Below are positions 18,485-27,696 of a DNA stretch of 64,000 nucleotides, piece after piece (the stretch's first letter is position 1; each line of letters opens with the position of its first letter). A model generated the notes under the pieces. The model searched no databases, was not told the DNA's origin, and was given only the letters and a program-made list of their open reading frames with translations. Made by a program: the position numbers and the translations under genes. The DNA is from Microvirga arvi (lineage in GTDB: Bacteria > Pseudomonadota > Alphaproteobacteria > Rhizobiales > Beijerinckiaceae): positions 62,001-126,000 of the forward strand of contig NZ_JAFEMD010000004.1 in assembly GCF_016892765.1 (NCBI RefSeq). The letters run 5' to 3'.

Positions 18485-19192
18485 TCAGGCCGGACGAGCC
18501 GGAATGGTGAGACCGCGCTGGACCGCCGGACGGGCCAGCCCCCGCTCCAGCCAGGCAGGAACGCGCTTCAGGCTGTCGAACTCGACCAGCTCGCCCGCAT
18601 CGTAGAAGCCGACCAGGTTGCGCACCCAGCCCAGCAGGGAAATGTCGGCGATGGTGTATTCGTCGCCCATGATCCAGTCACGGCCGTCGAGCCGGGTTTC
18701 GAGCACACCGAGCAGGCGCTTGGATTCGTTGCGGTAGCGCTCCAGCGGCCGCTTGTCCTCGATCTCGCGGCCGGCGAACTTATGGAAGAAGCCGAGCTGC
18801 CCGAACATCGGGCCGACGGATGCCATCTGGAAGAACACCCATTGAATGGTCTCGTAGCGGCGCAACGGTTCGGACGGGAGGAGTTGTCCCGTCTTCTCGG
18901 CGAGGTAAAGGAGGATGGCGCCCGACTCGAACAGGGCGAACGGCTTTCCGCCGGGACCGTCAGGATCGATGATCGCCGGGATCTTGCCGTTGGGGTTCAG
19001 CGCGAGGTACTCGGGAATCCAGGTCTCGTTCTGGCTGATATTGATGAAATGCGGCTCGTAAGGCAGTTCGGTCTCCTCCAGCATGATGGAGACCTTCACT
19101 CCGTTGGGCGTCGGGGTGGAATAGAGCTGGATCCTGTCGGGGTGCTGGGCCGGCCAGCGGCTGGTGATCGGGAAGGCGGAGAGATCGGGCAT
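18485..19192 (-). CDS. glutathione S-transferase family protein (YfcG/YghU-like)
   Basis: A 235-residue GST-fold protein. The thioredoxin-like N-domain starts at about residue 21 (LYSTPTPNGVKVSIMLEE), the cis-Pro region NPNGKIPAI is near 66-74 and FESGAILLYLAEK follows. The helical C-domain ends with an Arg/Pro-rich tail. The TPNG signature matches the disulfide-bond oxidoreductase subgroup (YfcG/YghU), which handles glutathione disulfide rather than conjugation. The substrate is not known. Confidence 0.87.
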   Translation of the reverse strand: MPDLSAFPITSRWPAQHPDRIQLYSTPTPNGVKVSIMLEETELPYEPHFINISQNETWIPEYLALNPNGKIPAIIDPDGPGGKPFALFESGAILLYLAEKTGQLLPSEPLRRYETIQWVFFQMASVGPMFGQLGFFHKFAGREIEDKRPLERYRNESKRLLGVLETRLDGRDWIMGDEYTIADISLLGWVRNLVGFYDAGELVEFDSLKRVPAWLERGLARPAVQRGLTIPARPA

Positions 19193-19285
19193 ATAAACTC
19201 CATCATCGACGTGAGTCGGGGTGGAGCGATGCTAGAGGGATGGCAACGGCTTGCAAACGCGAAGCCGCTGCCTGCCGATCAAGTT

Positions 19286-19642
19286 TCAGTGCAGCAGGCG
19301 CGCCGCGCCGCGCTGGCTTTCGCGCTCCCAGGCCTGGACGACGATGCCGTTGATACCTGAATCGTGCAGCCTGTCGCTCAGATCGATGAAGTGGCGCTCG
19401 GTGGCCTCCACGTCGAACTCGATCTGCTCATCCTCCGACTGCTCCAGCTCGCAGGCCGCATAGCGCTCATAGGCCGCGGACATCTCGGCATAGGCGAAGG
19501 CGACAGGCAGGGTGCGGAAGATCGTGGAGAATTCCTCATCCAGCTCGCCGGTCGTCAGGTCGCGCATTTGGACGAGGTAGCCATCGTCGTGCTCGCAGAC
19601 CTCATAACGCCAGTGCCGGCCTTCGGATGCACACATCAGCAT
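19286..19642 (-). CDS. hypothetical conserved acidic protein
   Basis: A 118-residue cytosolic, acidic protein (MLMCASEGRHWRYEVCEHDDGYLVQMRD...). I do not recognise a named family. The N-terminal half looks like alternating strands and the C-terminal half like helices rich in Glu. A clear GGAGG lies ten bases before the ATG at 19642, which supports translation. It sits between the GST gene and a small secreted protein on the same strand. Confidence 0.6.
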   Translation of the reverse strand: MLMCASEGRHWRYEVCEHDDGYLVQMRDLTTGELDEEFSTIFRTLPVAFAYAEMSAAYERYAACELEQSEDEQIEFDVEATERHFIDLSDRLHDSGINGIVVQAWERESQRGAARLLH

Positions 19643-19722
19643 CGGAACCTCCACTCAACTTAACTGCTGAGCCAATGCGAATCGCGGCAGCGAGGTTCCA
19701 GGGTGATCCCCAGCAAAAAAGT

Positions 19723-19983
19723 CTAAGGGCGTACGCCCATTTCAGCCCGAACCCGGCCGTCGATCCTCACCTGGGTTCCATTACCGAGATCGATGAATCC
19801 CTCATTTGCCCTAAGACGATCCTGGCTTCTGGCCTCCGTGCGTCCCGAGCGGAGGGGGGCCTTGCAGCCGGGCGGCAACTGCACCTGAACACCGGGCGGC
19901 AGGTCAGACATGCGGCACTCTTTCGCAAGTGCGGAGCTGACGGAACTGATCAGCAGAACGGCAATAACAATCGGGAGCTTCAT
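19723..19983 (-). CDS. small secreted protein
   Basis: An 86-residue protein with a clean signal peptide (MKLPIVIAVLLISSVSSALA, cleavage after residue 20). The mature part is short, with two cysteines (CRMSDLPPGVQVQLPPGC) and basic, Arg-rich spacing. Two cysteines in a periplasmic protein suggest a disulfide. I do not recognise the family. It is on the same strand as the DUF1489 gene upstream, 27 bp away. Confidence 0.6.
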   Translation of the reverse strand: MKLPIVIAVLLISSVSSALAKECRMSDLPPGVQVQLPPGCKAPLRSGRTEARSQDRLRANEGFIDLGNGTQVRIDGRVRAEMGVRP

Positions 19984-20010
19984 CGGAATGCCTCCACAAA
20001 TTCACATAGG

Positions 20011-20448
20011 TTATAGAAGCCCCAGCTCGGCCAGCTCCCGACGCATGTCCTCGGGCATCTTGGCGAGGTCGCCCGTCTTTCCATCGATATCACGTGGGGC
20101 ATCCTTGGCAACGAGGTAGCGCCATCCCTGGAACGGCCGATAGGGCCGCGGCTCCACGGCAACCACTTTGGGCTCCAGCACCAGGTGGCAGCGTCCGATG
20201 CCGTCGCCATCCGTGAAGGGATGCACGTCCAGGAGCGTCTGCCGGGCTGCCACCTGACCCTTTATTACCCAGAACAGAGAACCGCCTCCGAGAAGCTCCT
20301 CCACGCGCTTGGGAACCATGCGGGTCGTATGCGTCTGCTCATAGTCGCGGCCGAGCCGGCGGTGAAGCGCGCGGTTCTCCTCGATCCATTCCTCGAGATC
20401 CGTGATCGAATCGCATCCGACGCAGAGTTTGATCAGGTGAAGGGCCAT
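20011..20448 (-). CDS. DUF1489 family protein
   Basis: A 145-residue protein starting MALHLIKLCVGCDSITDLEEWI, matching the alphaproteobacterial DUF1489 family; the function is unknown. A conserved HTTRMVPKR stretch and a YLVAKDAPRD stretch (about residues 112-121) follow. The ATG at 20448 is preferred; the frame extends to a TTG at 20460. It lies just downstream of the carboxylase alpha-subunit gene. Confidence 0.8.
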   Translation of the reverse strand: MALHLIKLCVGCDSITDLEEWIEENRALHRRLGRDYEQTHTTRMVPKRVEELLGGGSLFWVIKGQVAARQTLLDVHPFTDGDGIGRCHLVLEPKVVAVEPRPYRPFQGWRYLVAKDAPRDIDGKTGDLAKMPEDMRRELAELGLL

Positions 20449-20502
20449 GTTCGCTTTCAACCATGCGCCTGCGGGATCCGAAATCCGGCGATGCGCCGCA
20501 GG

Positions 20503-22485
20503 TTAATCTTCCATCTTCAGCACGATCAACCGCGCCCCCTCAGCCACCTGAGCACCCGGCTCAGCTGCGATCTCCGCCACCTCGGCGTCGGAGGGCGCCA
20601 CCAGCACGTGTTCCATCTTCATCGCCTCGACGATGGCAAGGCGCTGTCCCTTCTCGACGCGGTCGCCCGGTTGCACGAAGACGGCGATAAGCTTGCCGTG
20701 CATCGGCGCCTTCACCGAACCGCCTTCGTCCATGTGCTCGAGATCGACGTCGAAGGGATCGTACGACTGCACCAGCGTCTGACGCCCGTTGCGCAGGATA
20801 TAGACGCCATGCGGCGCCTCGACCTCCCGATCGATCTCTTCGTCGGCCCAAGGATCGCTCGTCCCGACAGCGACGGTGCTTGCACCGTGATGCTCGGCAC
20901 TGAACACCTCCCGCGCGTCGACCCGCTCGCCATCGACGAGAAGCGGCACCCCGACGCTGCGAGTTCCGAGCAGCTGGAAGCCATCCGGGTTCGACCAGGG
21001 CGAGGACGGCTCGTCGCTCTTCTGCAGTTCGGCCATGCGCAGCCGCTCGATCTCCCGCGAGATAAGCGCCGCGGCGCCGAACGAGACGGCGACGTCATCG
21101 CGTGGCTGAGGTCCGACACCGAGCGCGTCGAGATTGCGGTCGATGAAGCCCGTATCGAACTGTCCTGCCCTGAAGGTTTCCGCCTCGCAGAGTTTTTTCA
21201 GGAAGGCCGCATTGGTCTTCGGACCGGCAACGATCGTCTGCCCGAGCGCCTCCGCCAGCATCGCCAAGGCCTCCCCGCGCGTCTCGCCGTGCGCGATGAC
21301 TTTCGCAATCATCGGGTCATAATAGGGAGTCACGTCAGCTCCGGCCTCGACGCCCGTATCGATGCGGATGCCCTCGCCTTCCGGAAATTCCAACGCCCAG
21401 AGCTTGCCTGTCGAAGGCAGGAATTCCTTCTCCGGATCCTCCGCATAGAGCCGCGCCTCGACCGCATGGCCGTTGATCGTGAGATCCGCTTGCGTGAAGG
21501 GGAGCGTCTCGCCCGACGCGGCGCGGAACTGCAGTTCCACCAAGTCGAGCCCCGTGATGGCCTCCGTCACCGGATGCTCCACCTGCAGGCGGGTATTCAT
21601 CTCCATGAAGTAGAACCGATCCGGACGCAGGCCCTCGCGGGCGTCGGCGATGAACTCGACGGTGCCGGCGCCCACATAACCGACCGCGCGGGCAGCCTCG
21701 ACGGCAGCCCGACCCATCACCTCGCGCATCTCCGGCGTCATGCCGGGAGCCGGCGCCTCCTCGATCACCTTCTGATGGCGGCGCTGGAGTGAGCAGTCGC
21801 GTTCGAAGAGATGCACCACATTGCCGTGGCTGTCTGCGAAAACCTGGATCTCGATATGGCGCGGCGAGAGAATGTATTTCTCCACCAGCACGCGGGGATC
21901 GCCGAAGGCGCTCGATGCCTCCCGCTGCGCGCTCTCGAGCGCCGCGTCGAAGTCGGCAGCCTTCTCGACCCGCCGCATGCCTTTGCCGCCGCCGCCCGCA
22001 ACGGCCTTGATAAGAACCGGGTAACCGATCTCGTAGGCCTTCTGGCGCAGGAAGTCCGGATCCTGCTTGGCGCCGTGATAGCCCGGTACAACCGGAACGC
22101 CGGCCTGCTGCACGAGGGCCTTGGCCGCATCCTTCAGGCCCATGGCCTTGATGGCGGAGGCAGGCGGGCCGACGAAGACGATGCCGTTCCTGGCGCAGGC
22201 CTCGGCAAATTCGGCCCGCTCGGACAGGAAGCCGTAGCCGGGATGGATGGAGGCGGCCTTGGTGCGCTTGGCGACCTCGATGATCCTGTCGATCTGGAGA
22301 TAGCTCTCACGGGCGGGCGGCGGGCCGATGAGATGGGCCTCGTCCGCCATCTGCACGAAAAGGGCCTCCGCATCCGCTTCCGAATAGACAGCGATGGTGC
22401 GCATTCCCAACTGCCTGGCAGTGCGGATGATACGGCACGCGATCTCGCCACGGTTCGCGATCAGGACACTCTCGAGCATATCCAT
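20503..22485 (-). CDS. acyl-CoA carboxylase alpha subunit (biotin carboxylase plus BCCP; methylcrotonyl/propionyl type)
   Basis: A 660-residue two-function subunit. The biotin carboxylase domain (about 1-450) begins MLESVLIANRGEIACRI and has an ATP-grasp core with the glycine loop AGGGGKGM. A linker region follows. The biotin carrier domain ends the protein, with the biotinylated Lys623 in EAMKMEH. It carboxylates biotin for a partner beta subunit. Length and the MLESVLIANRGE start suit methylcrotonyl-CoA carboxylase (leucine breakdown), but propionyl- or geranyl-CoA specificity is set by the beta subunit, which is not adjacent. Divergent from mntH. Confidence 0.85.
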   Translation of the reverse strand: MDMLESVLIANRGEIACRIIRTARQLGMRTIAVYSEADAEALFVQMADEAHLIGPPPARESYLQIDRIIEVAKRTKAASIHPGYGFLSERAEFAEACARNGIVFVGPPASAIKAMGLKDAAKALVQQAGVPVVPGYHGAKQDPDFLRQKAYEIGYPVLIKAVAGGGGKGMRRVEKAADFDAALESAQREASSAFGDPRVLVEKYILSPRHIEIQVFADSHGNVVHLFERDCSLQRRHQKVIEEAPAPGMTPEMREVMGRAAVEAARAVGYVGAGTVEFIADAREGLRPDRFYFMEMNTRLQVEHPVTEAITGLDLVELQFRAASGETLPFTQADLTINGHAVEARLYAEDPEKEFLPSTGKLWALEFPEGEGIRIDTGVEAGADVTPYYDPMIAKVIAHGETRGEALAMLAEALGQTIVAGPKTNAAFLKKLCEAETFRAGQFDTGFIDRNLDALGVGPQPRDDVAVSFGAAALISREIERLRMAELQKSDEPSSPWSNPDGFQLLGTRSVGVPLLVDGERVDAREVFSAEHHGASTVAVGTSDPWADEEIDREVEAPHGVYILRNGRQTLVQSYDPFDVDLEHMDEGGSVKAPMHGKLIAVFVQPGDRVEKGQRLAIVEAMKMEHVLVAPSDAEVAEIAAEPGAQVAEGARLIVLKMED

Positions 22486-22675
22486 CCCTTATTCGAATGT
22501 TCCGTACGGGTTTTGGCCAACCTAGAGCAAACCTCGGGCCTCTTGTCACGCGCGAAGCTGCAAACCAGACCCTGCTCCAACAGGCTCACAGTCCTTTGGA
22601 GTTAGAGCCGGGCTTCAAATGAAACTTTGTGCAACTCACCTCTTGCTCCAGCGTTTGTTCCACGCTAGCCTTCTT

Positions 22676-22692
22676 TTGCAAATAATTTGCAA
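22676..22692. promoter_or_regulatory. Mur/MntR-like operator before mntH
   Basis: A perfect palindrome, TTGCAAA-TAA-TTTGCAA, ends 15 bases before the mntH ATG. It resembles manganese-responsive Mur boxes of rhizobial and Brucella Mn transporter promoters. Binding at this position would block transcription or initiation when Mn is plentiful. The regulator gene is not in the window. Confidence 0.65.
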
Positions 22693-22707
22693 CTGCAGAA
22701 AGTGACC

Positions 22708-24054
22708 ATGGATCAGCCGGCTCCCGTCTCCCTCGTGCAGAAGGCCGCATGGCGGCGCTCCTCGGACCTGCCTTCCCTAGCGGAGGTCAATCGCACGATC
22801 GCGGTGCGGCCGGGCTCGGCATGGCGCCGGGCGGCGGCCTTCCTCGGGCCGGGCTATCTGGTGGCCGTGGGCTATATGGACCCGGGAAATTGGGCGACCT
22901 CCCTCGCCGGCGGCTCGAAATACGGCTACGCGCTGCTCTCGGTGGCGCTGATCTCCAATATCATGGCGATCATCCTGCAATCGCTCTGCGCACGGCTTGC
23001 GGTCGCCACCGGCCGCGATCTTGCCCAGGCCTGCCGGGACGCTTACCCGAGGCCCATAGCATGGGGTTTATGGTTGCTGGCGGAACTCGCCATCTGCGCC
23101 ACGGACCTCGCCGAAGTCATCGGCACGGCCATCGGCCTGAACCTGCTCTTTGGCATCCCGTTGGAGATCGGCGTCATCATCACGGCGCTGGACGTGTTCC
23201 TGATCCTCTATCTGCAGAATCTCGGTTTCCGCTGGGTCGAGGCTTTCATCATCACGCTGCTCGGCGTCATTGCGGTCTGTTTCGGCATCCAGATCGCCAT
23301 GGCCGATCCGGACTGGTCGGGCGTCATCACCGGCTTTGCACCGACCACCGAGATCGTCACCAATCCGGACATGCTCTACCTCGCGCTCGGAATCTTGGGC
23401 GCGACGGTGATGCCGCATAACCTCTACCTTCACTCCGGCATCGTGCAGACGCGTGCCTATGGCGATACGGTGAAGGAGCGCCGCGAGGCGCTGCGGTTCG
23501 CAACCCTCGATTCCACCATCGCGCTGATGTTCGCGCTCACCATCAACGCATCCCTGCTTATTCTCGCGGCCGCCGCCTTCCACGGTACCGGACGCACGGA
23601 GATTGCCGAGCTCGGCGAGGCGCACACCCTTCTCCAGCCGATCCTGGGCAGCGCCATCGCGCCGATGCTCTTCGGACTGTCGCTCTTGTGCTGCGGCCTG
23701 AATTCCACGGTGACGGCCACCATGGCGGGACAGATCGTCATGGAGGGCTTCATCAACTTCAGGATGGCGCCGTGGATGCGCCGCCTCATCACCCGCGGCA
23801 TCGCCATCATTCCGGCCGCCGGCGTCACCATCGCCTATGGCGAGAGCGGCACGGCGAAACTTCTCATCTTGAGCCAGGTGATCCTGAGCCTGCAGCTTCC
23901 CTTCGCCGTCATCCCGCTCGTGACGATGACCGCCTCGAAAGCCAAGATGGGAGTGCTTGTCACACCCCGCTGGCTCACTGCCATCGCAGGCATCGTCGCG
24001 GCAGTCATCGTGATCCTGAATGTAAAGCTGCTGGTCGATTTCGTGACGGGGTAA
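22708..24054 (+). CDS. mntH: Nramp-family Mn2+/divalent metal transporter MntH
   Basis: A 448-residue inner-membrane, proton-coupled divalent metal importer with about 11 hydrophobic segments. The TM1 metal-binding motif [13 protein letters not shown] and the TM6 motif [11 protein letters not shown] are both intact, as in MntH. The N-terminal ~45 residues are cytosolic. The ATG at 22708 follows a Mur-like palindrome. The gene is divergent from the carboxylase gene. Confidence 0.93.
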   Translation: MDQPAPVSLVQKAAWRRSSDLPSLAEVNRTIAVRPGSAWRRAAAFLGPGYLVAVGYMDPGNWATSLAGGSKYGYALLSVALISNIMAIILQSLCARLAVATGRDLAQACRDAYPRPIAWGLWLLAELAICATDLAEVIGTAIGLNLLFGIPLEIGVIITALDVFLILYLQNLGFRWVEAFIITLLGVIAVCFGIQIAMADPDWSGVITGFAPTTEIVTNPDMLYLALGILGATVMPHNLYLHSGIVQTRAYGDTVKERREALRFATLDSTIALMFALTINASLLILAAAAFHGTGRTEIAELGEAHTLLQPILGSAIAPMLFGLSLLCCGLNSTVTATMAGQIVMEGFINFRMAPWMRRLITRGIAIIPAAGVTIAYGESGTAKLLILSQVILSLQLPFAVIPLVTMTASKAKMGVLVTPRWLTAIAGIVAAVIVILNVKLLVDFVTG

Positions 24055-24077
24055 GCGGTTCCAAACTTCCCACTCAT

Positions 24078-24165
24078 GTCATGGCCGGGCTTGTCCCGGC
24101 CATCGCGATCAGAAGAGCGCTGGGCCTTTCAAAGCGAGATCACCGGCACAAGGCCGGTGATGACG
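24078..24165. repeat. composite palindromic repeat, copy 1
   Basis: Two palindromes 35 bases apart: ATGGCCGGGCTTGTCCCGGCCAT (24081-24103; quoted in part as ATGGCCGGG/CCCGGCCAT) and ATCACCGGC/GCCGGTGAT (24139-24161). The same pair in inverse orientation occurs at 33655-33742. It lies between convergent mntH and valS and resembles BIME-type elements. Confidence 0.75.
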
Positions 24166-24184
24166 AGCGTATGAACGCACTGCC

Positions 24185-26893
24185 CTACACGTCTCTCAAA
24201 CGACCGAGCGCCTCTTCCATCTTGCCCTTGCGGGTCAACGCCTCCTCGCGGCGCTCGCGCTGCTCCTCGACCACCTCTTCCGGCGCCCGCCTGATGAAGT
24301 CGGCATTCCCGAGCTTCGCATCGATCTTCGCCACTTCCCCATCGAGCTTCTGGATCTCCTTGGCGAGACGTGCGCGCTCAGCATCGAGGTCGATCACGCC
24401 CTCCAGCGGCAGGGCCGCCACCTCGCCGCGGATGAGGAGCTGGATCGAGCTCTTCGGAGCCGAATCCGCGAAGGAGATGTCGGAGATGCGCGCGAGGCGC
24501 TTCACGATATCGCCCCAGCGTCCGGCGCGGGCCTGCACGTCGGCTGACGGCGAGACAAGCGCGAGGGGGATCTGCGCTCCGGCCGGCACGTTCGTCTCCG
24601 AACGGGCGGAGCGGATCTCGTTGACGAGGTCCACCACCCAGCCGATCTCGGCCTCGGCCTGCTCGTTGATGAGGTGATCCAAGTTCGACCAGGCGCTCAG
24701 CGCCAGGATCGTTTCACGCCGCGGACCTTCCTCGCCCTTGATCGCCCACAGCTCTTCCGTGAGGAAGGGCATGAACGGGTGCAGGAGCTTGCAGATCTCG
24801 TCGAAGATGAAGGCGATCGTCGCGCGGGTCTCGGTCTTCGCCACCGAATCCGCGCCTTGCAGCACGGGCTTGGCGAGTTCGAGCGTCCAGTCGCAGAACA
24901 CGTTCCAGACGAAGCGATAGGCCGCGAGCGCTGCCTCGTTGAACTTGTAGGCCTGGATGCCCGCGGAGACCTCGTTGATCGCCTTGGCGCATTCGCTGAG
25001 CGCCCACTTGTTGAGCGTCTCCTTGACAGTCTTCGGGTCGAAGCCGTCGACGCGCCGGCACTCGTTCATCTCGGCGAAGCGCGCCGCGTTCCAGATTTTG
25101 GTGGCGAAGTTGCGGTAGTTCTCCACGCGCTGGACGGAGAGCTTGATGTCGCGTCCCTGCGCAGCCATCGAGGCCAGGGTCATGCGCAGGGCATCGGCGC
25201 CATATTGCTCCACCACGTCGAGCGGGTCGATGACGTTGCCCTTGGACTTCGACATCTTGGCGCCCTTCTCATCGCGGACGAGGGCGTGGATGTAGACCGT
25301 GTCGAAGGGCACTTCGTCCATGAAGTGCAGGCCCATCATCATCATGCGGGCAACCCAGAAGAAGATGATGTCGAAGCCCGTGACCAGCGTGTTGGTCGGG
25401 TAGTAGCGCTTGAGCTCCGGCGCATCGTCCGGCCAGCCGAGCGTCGAGAACGGCCACAGAGCGGACGAGAACCAGGTGTCGAGCACGTCCTCGTCGCGCT
25501 TGAGTGCAACGTCCTTGCCGTGCTTGGCACGTGCCTCAGCCCGTGCCTCCTCTTCGCTCATGGCTACGTAGGCATTGCCCTGATCGTCGTACCATGCCGG
25601 GATCTGGTGGCCCCACCAGAGCTGGCGCGAGACGCACCAGGGTTCGATGTTCTCGAGCCACTGGAAATAGGTCTTCTCCCAGTTCTCCGGCACGAACTTT
25701 GTCTGGCCCTTGCGCACGACATCGAGAGCACGGTCTGCCAGCGGCTTCACATTCACGTACCACTGGTCCGTGAGATAAGGCTCGATCACCACGTTCGAAC
25801 GGTCGCCGTGCGGTACCGTGTGGGTATGCGGCTCGATCTGGACGAGGAGTTCGCGCTCTTCGAGCATCGCGACGATCTGCTTGCGCGCCTCGAACCGGCC
25901 AAGGCCGTCGAGGGCGAGCACAGCCTTGAGATCATCCGACTGCGCGAGCCCTTCGAGGAAGTCTTCGTTGCCGGCGAGCGCAAGCTGCGCCTCCGTGCCG
26001 AAGATGTTGATGAGCGGCAGCTTGTGCCGCTTGCCGACCTCGAAGTCGTTGAAGTCGTGCGCCGGGGTGATCTTCACCGCACCCGTCCCCTTCTCCGGGT
26101 CGGAATATTCGTCCGCGACGATCGGGATGCGACGGCCCACCAGCGGCAGAATGGCGAACCGGCCGATGAGGTCCCTGTACCGCTCGTCTTCGGGATGGAC
26201 CGCGACGGCCACGTCGCCAAGCATGGTCTCCGGGCGGGTCGTCGCCACCGTGATCGAGCGGTCGGGCATGCCTTCGATGGCATAGCGGATGTGCCAGAGA
26301 TTGCCCTTCACCTCGACCTGCATGACCTCCAGGTCGGAAATGGCGGTCTGGAACTTGGGGTCCCAGTTCACGAGGCGCTTGTCCTTGTAGATCAGGCCCT
26401 GCTTGTAGAGGTCAACGAAGACCTTCAGCACGGCGCGGGACAGGCCCTCGTCCATGGTGAAGCGCTCGCGCGACCAGTCGCAGGAGGCGCCGAGGCGCTT
26501 GAGCTGTCGCACGATGGTGCCGCCGGATTCCTCTTTCCACTCCCAGACGCGCTTGACGAATTCCTCACGGCCGAGGTCGCGGCGCTGAATCTGGCGCTCG
26601 GCGAGCTGGCGCTCCACGACCATCTGGGTGGCAATGCCGGCATGGTCCATGCCCGGCTGCCAGAGCACGTCCTTGCCCCGCATGCGCTCGAAGCGGCAGA
26701 GAATGTCCTGGATCGTGTTGTTGAGGGCGTGCCCCATATGGAGCGAGCCGGTGACGTTCGGCGGCGGAATGACGATCGTGTAGGGTACCGCGTCCTTGCG
26801 ATCCTCGCGGCCGGCCTTGAAGGCTTCGGCCTCCTCCCATCGGGTGGAAATGCGTGCTTCGACAGCGGAGGGATCGAACGTCTTGTCCATCAT
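24185..26893 (-). CDS. valS: valyl-tRNA synthetase
   Basis: A 902-residue class I aminoacyl-tRNA synthetase that charges tRNA-Val and edits mischarged Thr. The HIGH-type motif is HMGH (residues 52-55) and the KMSKS motif is present as KMSKSKGN. The CP1 editing domain lies between them. A C-terminal coiled coil (about the last 70 residues, ending RKGKMEEALGRLRDV) is typical of ValS. Start at the paired ATGs 26893/26890. popZ lies upstream on the same strand, the order known from Caulobacter. Confidence 0.96.
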   Translation of the reverse strand: MMDKTFDPSAVEARISTRWEEAEAFKAGREDRKDAVPYTIVIPPPNVTGSLHMGHALNNTIQDILCRFERMRGKDVLWQPGMDHAGIATQMVVERQLAERQIQRRDLGREEFVKRVWEWKEESGGTIVRQLKRLGASCDWSRERFTMDEGLSRAVLKVFVDLYKQGLIYKDKRLVNWDPKFQTAISDLEVMQVEVKGNLWHIRYAIEGMPDRSITVATTRPETMLGDVAVAVHPEDERYRDLIGRFAILPLVGRRIPIVADEYSDPEKGTGAVKITPAHDFNDFEVGKRHKLPLINIFGTEAQLALAGNEDFLEGLAQSDDLKAVLALDGLGRFEARKQIVAMLEERELLVQIEPHTHTVPHGDRSNVVIEPYLTDQWYVNVKPLADRALDVVRKGQTKFVPENWEKTYFQWLENIEPWCVSRQLWWGHQIPAWYDDQGNAYVAMSEEEARAEARAKHGKDVALKRDEDVLDTWFSSALWPFSTLGWPDDAPELKRYYPTNTLVTGFDIIFFWVARMMMMGLHFMDEVPFDTVYIHALVRDEKGAKMSKSKGNVIDPLDVVEQYGADALRMTLASMAAQGRDIKLSVQRVENYRNFATKIWNAARFAEMNECRRVDGFDPKTVKETLNKWALSECAKAINEVSAGIQAYKFNEAALAAYRFVWNVFCDWTLELAKPVLQGADSVAKTETRATIAFIFDEICKLLHPFMPFLTEELWAIKGEEGPRRETILALSAWSNLDHLINEQAEAEIGWVVDLVNEIRSARSETNVPAGAQIPLALVSPSADVQARAGRWGDIVKRLARISDISFADSAPKSSIQLLIRGEVAALPLEGVIDLDAERARLAKEIQKLDGEVAKIDAKLGNADFIRRAPEEVVEEQRERREEALTRKGKMEEALGRLRDV

Positions 26894-26982
26894 GATGAAT
26901 ACCGGCCAGTTGGCGCGAGGAGCGCAAGCAAGACGGCTACAAACCGGACGGACAGGCTGAAGTCAACAGAGGGGCGAAAATC

Positions 26983-27576
26983 TTAGCCCCGGCAACGGGC
27001 CACGCGCTCGATTTCAGCCCGGACCAGGCGCTCGACCAAGGAAGGAAGATTGTCGTCGAGCCATGCCTTCAGCATGGGCCGCAGCATCTCCTTCATCAGG
27101 TCCTCGACGGTCTGGGGCTGGGCCGGCCTGACCGTCTCGCTCAGCCGGTTGAAGGCGCCGGACACCGAGGCACTGGCCTTGCTCGAGAGAAGCGCATCGG
27201 CCGTCGCCGGTTCGACCATGGCCGCGGTTTCCGCCGTTTTCAGAACAGGCTCAGGCACGACGATTGGAGCGCAAGCCGGCTTCTCCGGCTCGCTGAAAGC
27301 CTGCACATCCAGGTCGGCTTCATCCTTGGGAGAAGAATCGTCGAACGAGACTTCGCCACGGTTCCATCGCCCAAGAACCGGCTCGTTGGGCATGGTGCCG
27401 AGAAGCGGCGACACATGAAGCTCTGCGATGTCGAGCACGTTCTGCAAAGGGGAAGTACTTGGCTCCTGGAACTCGGAGGGCTGCGGCTCCTCCTGATCGT
27501 CGGAGATGATACGCCGGATGGAAGCCAATATGTCTTCCATCGATGGCTCATTAACTTTCAGGCTCGTTGAACCCAT
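26983..27576 (-). CDS. popZ: polar organizing protein PopZ (DUF2497)
   Basis: A 197-residue protein with the PopZ layout: an N-terminal helix with EPSMEDILASIRRIISDD, a long acidic Pro-rich disordered middle, and a C-terminal oligomerisation region (TVEDLMKEMLRPMLKAWLDDNLP through RVARCRG). PopZ forms a polar matrix that anchors ParB-parS and cell-cycle kinases. The start is uncertain: ATG 27576 is used, with another start codon at 27609. It sits directly upstream of valS and downstream of tolC, which supports the call. Confidence 0.88.
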   Translation of the reverse strand: MGSTSLKVNEPSMEDILASIRRIISDDQEEPQPSEFQEPSTSPLQNVLDIAELHVSPLLGTMPNEPVLGRWNRGEVSFDDSSPKDEADLDVQAFSEPEKPACAPIVVPEPVLKTAETAAMVEPATADALLSSKASASVSGAFNRLSETVRPAQPQTVEDLMKEMLRPMLKAWLDDNLPSLVERLVRAEIERVARCRG

Positions 27577-27645
27577 AGCCGCATCCAAATCAAAAACTCT
27601 AAGAATCACATTCTGATGAATGTTCGTTAAGTATTTTACTCACCA

Positions 27646-27688
27646 TTTAAGAAAACAAGCGGGGCCAGAACTAAAAAGTTCTGGCCCC
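27646..27688 (-). terminator. Rho-independent terminator of tolC
   Basis: Perfect 12-bp arms GGGGCCAGAACT (27661-27672) and AGTTCTGGCCCC (27677-27688) with an AAAA loop. On the minus strand it is followed by GCTTGTTTTCTT. It starts eight bases after the tolC stop codon. Confidence 0.85.
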
Positions 27689-27696
27689 GGATCTTA

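Noticed and set aside
20185-21792. A 535-codon open frame on the plus strand
   Set aside because: Antisense to the carboxylase alpha subunit and the DUF1489 gene.
24674-26986. A 770-codon open frame on the plus strand
   Set aside because: It is antisense to valS, whose motifs are complete; the product is His/Arg-rich with no recognisable domain. It is a third-position GC shadow.
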